Positions 7,801 to 11,482 of a DNA stretch of 11,482 nt are shown piece after piece. Source of the DNA: Sphingobacteriales bacterium. GTDB lineage: Bacteria > Bacteroidota > Bacteroidia > Chitinophagales > Chitinophagaceae. The notes under the pieces are model-generated. The model did not search any database. It saw only the letters and a program-made list of their open reading frames with translations, and was not told the origin of the DNA. Location of the stretch: assembly GCA_947472965.1 (NCBI GenBank), contig CANJEF010000009.1, positions 1-11,482 on the forward strand. Reading direction: 5' to 3'. The position numbers and the translations under genes are program-made. Each line of letters opens with the position of its first letter. Positions within the stretch are counted from its first letter, which is position 1.

Positions 7801-9165
7801 AATTTGCCCAAATACTGCAGCCCCCATCATTCTTCCAGCTGATTGTTCAACAGCGGTATCCATTTGAAATTGCCGCAGCACTAGTCCGTCATGCTTATTG
7901 CTATGTAGCCTGAACAGAACTGCCTCAACAATTATTACAGCACCATCTACAATCAACCCGAAGTCAAGTGCCCCCAAACTCATCAGGTTACCTGAAACAC
8001 TAAATAGATTCATCATTCCAATAGCAAATAACATAGCGAGTGGAATGACAGAGGCAACGATAAAACCAGCCCGCAGATTTCCAAGAAAAAAAACCAGGAT
8101 CAATATAACAATCATGGCACCTTCGAAGAGGTTTGTTTTAACTGTAGAAAGTGTCCTATCTACCATTTTTGTCCGATCAAGGAAAACTTCAATCTCTACG
8201 CCCTCGGGCAAGGTCTTTTTGATTTGCTCCATTTTTTCGTTAATCCCGGCGATTACATCTGATGCATTTTGTCCTTTTAACATCAATACGACAGCACCGG
8301 AAACCTCTCCTTGATCTTTGTATGTGAGCGCTCCAAAACGAGTGGGACTTCCAATCTGGACGGTGGCAACATCCCTTACGTAAATTGGAGTGCCGGAAGA
8401 AGTGGAACGAATAAAAATATTTTCAACATCGGGAATGTCTTTTGCGATCCCTTCGGTTCTAATAAATAACAAGGATGGCCCTTTTTCTATATAGGCAGCA
8501 CCGGAGTTTTGGTTATTTTTTTCAAGAGCAACAAAAACATCCTGCAAGGATATGCCAACGCTTCGCATCTTAGTTGGATCAATAGCCACTTCATATTGTT
8601 TTAATTTTCCACCGAAGCTGCTGATATCAGCAATACCGGGTGTGCCGAGCAATTGGCGACGGATAATCCAATCTTGAATTGTTCTCAACTCTGTGAGATC
8701 ATACTTCTTTTCAAAGCCCTTCTTAGGTTTTACAACATATTGATAGATCTCGCCAAGTCCCGTTGTTACAGGTGCCATTTCAGGACTACCGACATCCTTT
8801 GGAATCACGTCTTTTATCATTGACATCCTTTCGCTAACCTGCTGTCGACACCAGTAAATATCTCTGCTGTCATCAAAAACCAATGTAACTACAGAAAGTC
8901 CAAATCTTGAAATAGATCTGATTTCTTTGATACCTGGAATATTGGCAGAAGCCTGCTCAATAGGAAAAGTTATAAGGCGTTCCACTTCCATAGAGGCCAA
9001 GGTTGGGGACACAGTAATAACTTGAACTTGATTGGATGTAATATCAGGTAGTGCATCGACGGGCAATTTTATCAGTTCAACGACACCCCATATAATCCAG
9101 GCAATAATAAATAAACCTATAAAAAGCTTGTTCCGAATGGAAAAGCGAATAATCGAATTCAACAT
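4810..9165 (-). CDS. czcA: HME-RND metal efflux pump (CzcA type) fused to TolC-like outer-membrane factor
   Basis: The single frame codes for 1451 residues, far above the roughly 1050 of CzcA or CusA. Residues 1-1035 are a full proton-driven RND pump: the first membrane segment at about 12-29, a large periplasmic domain, a membrane block at about 345-560, a second periplasmic domain and a final block at about 875-1030. The helix-4 signature is DFGLIVDGAVIIVE, with Asp401, Asp407 and Glu414, typical of divalent-cation (Zn/Co/Cd/Ni) pumps and unlike the monovalent CusA type. QMRFNELIAG at 670-679 is also CzcA-like; the Cu-binding Met672 of CusA appears to align with Glu675. Residues 1046-1451 form an outer-membrane efflux protein, predicted as coiled hairpins, with its own signal-like start. 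Such fusions recur in Bacteroidota. The N-terminus MLNSIIRFSIRNKLFIG is normal for the family. The exact metal is not proved. Confidence 0.95.
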   Translation of the reverse strand: MLNSIIRFSIRNKLFIGLFIIAWIIWGVVELIKLPVDALPDITSNQVQVITVSPTLASMEVERLITFPIEQASANIPGIKEIRSISRFGLSVVTLVFDDSRDIYWCRQQVSERMSMIKDVIPKDVGSPEMAPVTTGLGEIYQYVVKPKKGFEKKYDLTELRTIQDWIIRRQLLGTPGIADISSFGGKLKQYEVAIDPTKMRSVGISLQDVFVALEKNNQNSGAAYIEKGPSLLFIRTEGIAKDIPDVENIFIRSTSSGTPIYVRDVATVQIGSPTRFGALTYKDQGEVSGAVVLMLKGQNASDVIAGINEKMEQIKKTLPEGVEIEVFLDRTKMVDRTLSTVKTNLFEGAMIVILILVFFLGNLRAGFIVASVIPLAMLFAIGMMNLFSVSGNLMSLGALDFGLIVDGAVIIVEAVLFRLHSNKHDGLVLRQFQMDTAVEQSAGRMMGAAVFGQIIILIVYIPILSLTGIEGKMFKPMAQTVAFALIGAFILSLTYIPMMTSIVLSKKLNQHESFTDRMMIKWQHLYKRILERLLLHPKKVISSSLLLFAFSLLIASTLGGEFIPELEEGDFAIDARMMTGTTLSETVNATSKAAHELQKFPEVEKVVTRIGASEIPTDPMPIEMTDIIVNLKPKKEWTSASSYDELANKMSAAINTVPGLTGGFQYPVQMRFNELIAGAKQDVVCKVFGENLDTLVKYADQFAAIISKVEGAKDVFVERITGLPQIVIRYNKSAIAAYQLNIDDVNKILRAAFAGQEAGIIYENERRFGLVVRLNQDRRNDLSDIQNLMIVNPQGISLPLSQVAEINIEEGPNQIQREDAKRRITVAFNVRGRDVQSIVEEVQEKAGSSIKLPAGYFAKYGGQFENLVEAKKRLMVAVPVALLLIFLILYFSFGSIKYGLLIYSAIPLSAIGGIILLWMRDMPFSISAGVGFIALFGVAVLNGIVLISEFNRLKKETTMDIKDLVLLGTATRLRPVLMTAAVASLGFLPMALSTSSGAEVQRPLATVVIGGLISATLLTLLVLPVLYIWFEKRTVAKFKPNISLMLIALFFCISLNAQQKIILPLDSVISLAEKNELGQKIANRQIDYFNVLKGMKAELPQASAGLEFGNINSAFNDTRFFINQSFQLPKVYVRQQNYQEASYKFAVADKENKRADLKKHIRKLYFRLQDLDRKALILSELSAYFQEWKRISMLQASLGELQAAAMNMIKVQSAQTQLQVLELNKELENIQTELMLLLGIDYAFSPTLDSSVVYSFTNSNESIMGNHPLLQLADASILQKQAITQIERSKLSPMIGLGYSNLSIKGWQTADGISQQYYSPQNRFGIYQLSLGIPIFSSAIRSKIKASKISEDIALLEKDYQVARLNAELKKLNTSYLQLMEVKKYYESEGLQIAVENMDQSTLRLKGGDIPFSEWVILVNQSIQIKTGYLDVINQLNLLSADYIYLTEKK
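5992..6039 (-). other. Internal signal-peptide-like segment joining pump and outer-membrane factor
   Basis: Residues 1043-1058 of the fused protein read ISLMLIALFFCISLNA, followed by QQ. This is a hydrophobic core ending in a typical Bacteroidota signal-peptidase site, after Ala1058. It follows the basic stretch FEKRTVAKFKPN at the cytoplasmic end of the pump. It could act as a thirteenth membrane helix carrying the channel domain to the periplasm, as a cleavage site releasing it, or, from ATG 6030-6028, as an internal start. No Shine-Dalgarno is visible before that ATG. Confidence 0.6.
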
Positions 9166-9206
9166 GAATAATATTTTAGAAAATGATTGTAAGTTTTCGA
9201 AAAAAA

Positions 9207-9584
9207 CTATACCAATCGAGGCGGCTGAAAAATTGAAAACTGATTGAATTGGGAAGACATTGCTTTTTCAATTGGATTCAAATCAATTGAATTTAATTCA
9301 ATGAATGTCTCAATTGATATTGATTCTGATGGCGCACTATAAACAATGTAATTTTGAAGTGTAGTATGATGTAGTGGAAGTGATTGGTGGTTTTTAGGAT
9401 CTGCATTCTCATGATTCCTGTCAAAATAATGCAGTCTCAAAAAACCAATAATTCCAATTGGAGAATCCCCGCTTTCGTGATCAAAATAATGCTTTATCAA
9501 AGAATGTATTTTCATTGATTCGGTAAGAAAACTACCCGAACTAATGACTTGAAAAGCAATGATAATTAAGACCAATTTTTTCAC
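9207..9584 (-). CDS. Small exported histidine-rich protein of the metal efflux operon
   Basis: From a GTG start the product is 125 residues. VKKLVLIIIAFQVISSGSFL (1-20) reads as a signal peptide. Residues 27-73 hold eight histidines, including HYFDH (32-36), HYFDR (52-56) and NHQSLPLHH (65-73). The C-terminus is IFQPPRLV. From memory, small proteins of this look (a twin His segment, an LP-H motif and a QPP tail) occur before cation efflux genes in Bacteroidota; I know no assigned function. The likely role is periplasmic metal binding or delivery to the pump, inferred from composition and place. The frame also opens from an ATG at 9662, giving 151 residues, but that would bury the signal sequence behind 26 residues, so GTG is preferred. 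The gene ends 41 bases before the pump start on the same strand, which suggests one operon. Confidence 0.75.
   Translation of the reverse strand: MKKLVLIIIAFQVISSGSFLTESMKIHSLIKHYFDHESGDSPIGIIGFLRLHYFDRNHENADPKNHQSLPLHHTTLQNYIVYSAPSESISIETFIELNSIDLNPIEKAMSSQFNQFSIFQPPRLV
9421..9492 (-). repeat. 12-bp direct repeat encoding the twin HYFD motif
   Basis: The plus-strand sequence TCAAAATAATGC occurs at 9421-9432 and again at 9481-9492, exactly 60 bases apart. On the coding strand both copies give His-Tyr-Phe-Asp, at residues 52-55 and 32-35 of the small histidine-rich protein. The spacing is exactly 20 codons. It looks like an internal protein repeat rather than a mobile or regulatory element. 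Confidence 0.7.
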
Positions 9585-9618
9585 AGGTCTAATATACAGC
9601 TTATATGATAAAAGTACA

Positions 9619-9690
9619 CTACTTGCAGCAGTCCTTTTTTGTGAATAAACCCAGTATGACAAAAAAAACTTTTTTTAAGATAGCCTTCAT
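9619..9690 (-). CDS. Possible 23-residue ORF ending KKDCCK
   Basis: ATG 9690-9688 opens a 24-codon frame to TAG 9621-9619. The peptide starts MKAILKKVFF, continues VILGLFTKKDCCK and stops. It has a basic start, a short hydrophobic core and a vicinal cysteine pair near the end. An A-rich stretch precedes the start, as is usual for starts in this window. It ends 34 bases before the GTG of the histidine-rich protein. It could be a membrane micropeptide, a metal-sensitive leader peptide, or chance. I know no family for it. Confidence 0.35.
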   Translation of the reverse strand: MKAILKKVFFVILGLFTKKDCCK

Positions 9691-9858
9691 TTTTTTGACT
9701 CTTTAGCGCATTAAGAAAAGTCCTCACAAAAATAATTAAAAGACCACTCTTAGCCCTTCTATAAGCAGTACCAGCCAGTTGAAACCGATAGCGGGCATTG
9801 ATCTTGGTATTGCTATAAATAATAAGTTGTAAGGCAGGTGCCAAGTCTTTTACGTATT

Positions 9859-9866
9859 CAAATTTA
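9859..9866 (-). promoter_or_regulatory. Candidate -7 element TAAATTTG for the efflux operon
   Basis: On the minus strand TAAATTTG matches TAnnTTTG at every fixed position. A TTG lies 24 bases upstream, slightly further than the usual spacing for a -33 element. Transcription would begin near 9853 and give a leader of about 270 bases before the histidine-rich gene. In such AT-rich DNA a chance match is possible. Confidence 0.4.
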
Positions 9867-9929
9867 AGCAATATTATTTTGAAAATAAATCAAGTATATT
9901 TTGGCAACTATTGTTATTTAAGAAAATGC

Positions 9930-11482
9930 CTAATTAACAAAATTCCAGAATATCCCTGCCCTAAAAATAAGACCAGGCATTGTATATGATGGGGCAACAA
10001 AATTATTATTCTTAAATCCAAAGCCATATTTAGTTGTTGCCGAATTTAAATTCTCAAATCGAAGAAAAGATGTAAAACTCCGGATACGAAAATTCATAAA
10101 AAATGTAGCATCTGGTGTCATGCTTATTTTCTTGGTGGACTGGTAAAAAAATTGTCCTAATACCGGCGAATACCCATCTGCGTAATAAGAACTCATATAC
10201 CGAAGTTCTATTCCCGTTGATAAAACCAAGTTTTTAAAAGGATTGCCTTCATAAGCAATTCGATTTCTCGTATATAACCACGGCAGGTGTAGCGGTGCAT
10301 TACCAGCAATTGACTGGAGACTTACATCCATATACCAATTCCAATGTTTAGTAAACTTGAATACTTTGCTAACTCCCAAGCGTATAAAATTGAATAGCTC
10401 GGTGGACTGTCGCACCTTGTTATAATCTTCAACATAGGTATAATTACTAACCAAGTAATAATCAAAGGATAGCTTTATCTTTAATGGATTCACAAATAAA
10501 AATGCGTTGATATTACTAACATTTTCGGTATTCAATGACTTATTAATACGGATCGGAAATACACTTGAATCAGAATAAAGATAAGATGGGCTTCGGTTTA
10601 TGTTTTGAAAGCCAAGTTCAAGCAAACCAATTTTTTTTCCTAGGTTGGTCTGTAATTTTGCCTGAACCATATAATTACCTACATCTCTCCCTGCTGAAAA
10701 AAGTTCGCCATACAGAATCATATCCCATTTCTTATTCCTTGTTCTGTTTCTATATTCACCATGAGCAACTATATTGAAAAATGTATTTCCTAACCTACCC
10801 GTATCAACTGAATAATTCGAGTATGATACCCCTGCCTTGAAAAATTGCAACGGATTTTTCGCGTCGGGAAACTGGATAATTGAAAAATCATTTTTCAAAT
10901 TACTAGTCTTCTGACTATAATTCATTTTGCTAGGAATACGACTTAGGTCATAATTACTAGAATAAAATGAAAGTGCGTTACTTGCCGCCTCGTCCAAAAA
11001 TTTGAAATTAAAAGACTGACTCAAAACTGTATGTTCAAATCTTAAGCGAGGGAAAAAAAGGTATACGGTTGTTGAATCTGTTACGAGTGAATCCCTCTTC
11101 CCTACATCGTATTGTTGCCTTAACAGAATCTGTTTGTCAACGTAGCGGTTTCCCGTACTTAATTTTACATTGAAAAAATTTCTGGTAACAAATGCATCGG
11201 AGGCCAGATTCGTTGGTAAATTGAAACGGTCGTTATAGGTATCGTTTTCAGTCAAGATGAGGCTATCATATTTTAGACCGCCATTTTCAGAACTCTGCAA
11301 AGCATTTGATATGACAACAAAAAATGCGTGGTATCTTTTCTTTTTTGATGTGAAATCAGAATTGAACCTGATATTATTGTGGTTGGTGTTTTGCGAATTG
11401 AAAATACCTGGAGCGTTGATCAGTCGATAGTTAACTGCAAAATTCCAATCAGGGGTAATATTCTGGGTATGAATGATATCGA
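9930..11482 (-). CDS. Putative porin, Porin_10-like outer-membrane beta-barrel (5' end outside the window)
   Basis: The frame stays open from the right edge to TAG 9932-9930, giving 516 residues of the C-terminal part. The first visible residues are DIIHTQNITPDWNFAVNYRL. The sequence alternates short aromatic-rich strands with polar turns, as in KLSFDYYLVSNYTYVEDYNK and LVLSTGIELRYMSSYYADGY, and ends IFRAGIFWNFVN, an aromatic-rich tail usual for barrels inserted by the BAM machinery. The phrases HTQNITPDWNF, HNNIRFNSDF and NENGG-like SSENGGLKYDS resemble the Bacteroidota putative-porin family (Porin_10), which usually has about 600-700 residues, so perhaps 100-200 residues lie outside. It probably sits in the outer membrane as a channel; its solute is unknown. 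It lies upstream of the efflux operon on the same strand, but the 345-base gap and its own distinct family argue against a shared function. The family call is from remembered sequence style, not a search. Confidence 0.75.
   Translation of the reverse strand, partial: DIIHTQNITPDWNFAVNYRLINAPGIFNSQNTNHNNIRFNSDFTSKKKRYHAFFVVISNALQSSENGGLKYDSLILTENDTYNDRFNLPTNLASDAFVTRNFFNVKLSTGNRYVDKQILLRQQYDVGKRDSLVTDSTTVYLFFPRLRFEHTVLSQSFNFKFLDEAASNALSFYSSNYDLSRIPSKMNYSQKTSNLKNDFSIIQFPDAKNPLQFFKAGVSYSNYSVDTGRLGNTFFNIVAHGEYRNRTRNKKWDMILYGELFSAGRDVGNYMVQAKLQTNLGKKIGLLELGFQNINRSPSYLYSDSSVFPIRINKSLNTENVSNINAFLFVNPLKIKLSFDYYLVSNYTYVEDYNKVRQSTELFNFIRLGVSKVFKFTKHWNWYMDVSLQSIAGNAPLHLPWLYTRNRIAYEGNPFKNLVLSTGIELRYMSSYYADGYSPVLGQFFYQSTKKISMTPDATFFMNFRIRSFTSFLRFENLNSATTKYGFGFKNNNFVAPSYTMPGLIFRAGIFWNFVN

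Larger units (their letters stand above)
9585..9929. other. 345-base intergenic region between porin and efflux operon
   Basis: No established gene lies here. It holds a TAAATTTG -7 element on the minus strand (9866-9859), a possible 23-codon ORF (9690-9619), and a 7-bp hairpin just before that ORF (minus-strand GACTTTT at 9722-9716 pairing with the segment ending AGTC at 9697). It also holds an A8-C-T7 tract at about 9661-9676. A longer open frame (9871-9581, 96 codons) crosses it, is basic, and resembles no family. There is no convincing T-tailed terminator for the porin gene. The region probably contains the promoter and leader of the efflux operon. Confidence 0.5.

Noticed and set aside
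6251..8314. Several plus-strand frames of 60-138 codons opposite the RND pump
   Set aside because: They are antisense shadows of a long conserved gene with clear motifs, and their products have low-complexity, Ile/Thr/Pro-rich composition.
9661..9676. A8-C-T7 tract as a terminator or phase-variable tract
   Set aside because: The self-complementary arms have a one-base centre and no GC stem, and simple A/T runs are common in this AT-rich DNA.
9581..9871. 96-codon minus-strand frame between porin and efflux operon
   Set aside because: Its product is very basic and matches no family by eye. It overlaps the candidate -7 element, the tiny ORF and the start region of the histidine-rich gene. Conservation in relatives would be needed to revive it.
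1..11482. CRISPR array, insertion sequence, integron or phage genes
   Set aside because: No spaced repeats, transposase or integrase motifs, terminal inverted repeats or structural phage genes were seen on either strand.

Overview
The window is AT-rich, bacterial and almost wholly coding. It fits the phylum Bacteroidota: a TAnnTTTG-type promoter element lies directly before one start codon, starts lack clear Shine-Dalgarno sequences, a CzcA-type pump is fused in frame to an outer-membrane factor, and one gene is a Porin_10-like barrel. I cannot name a genus. No phage, transposon, CRISPR, tRNA or rRNA signal was seen.

Left third (1-3668, plus strand). A compact cluster holds the end of an unidentified gene, a GCS2/YbdK-type carboxylate-amine ligase, a class I glutamine-amidotransferase-like protein, a protein with an ATP-grasp-like C-terminal half, and a small cupin. 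Two predicted ATP-dependent ligase folds beside an amidotransferase suggest a pathway that makes or amidates a small peptide-like metabolite. Its product is not recognisable from the sequence. A weak hairpin and a good -7 element between the ligase and the amidotransferase suggest that the last three genes can also be transcribed separately, perhaps as a leaderless mRNA.

Middle (3674-9584, minus strand). A metal efflux operon reads right to left: a small histidine-rich exported protein, a 1451-residue HME-RND pump fused to a TolC-like outer-membrane factor, and a lipoprotein-like periplasmic adaptor. Together these supply inner-membrane pump, periplasmic adaptor and outer-membrane channel. 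The transmembrane signature of the pump is the divalent-cation (CzcA) type. The operon converges on the cupin gene with five bases between the stop codons. No metal-responsive regulator is visible.

Right end (9585-11482, minus strand). A 345-base gap holds a good -7 element and a possible 23-codon ORF ending in KKDCCK. Beyond it lies the C-terminal part of a putative Porin_10-family outer-membrane barrel that runs off the window.
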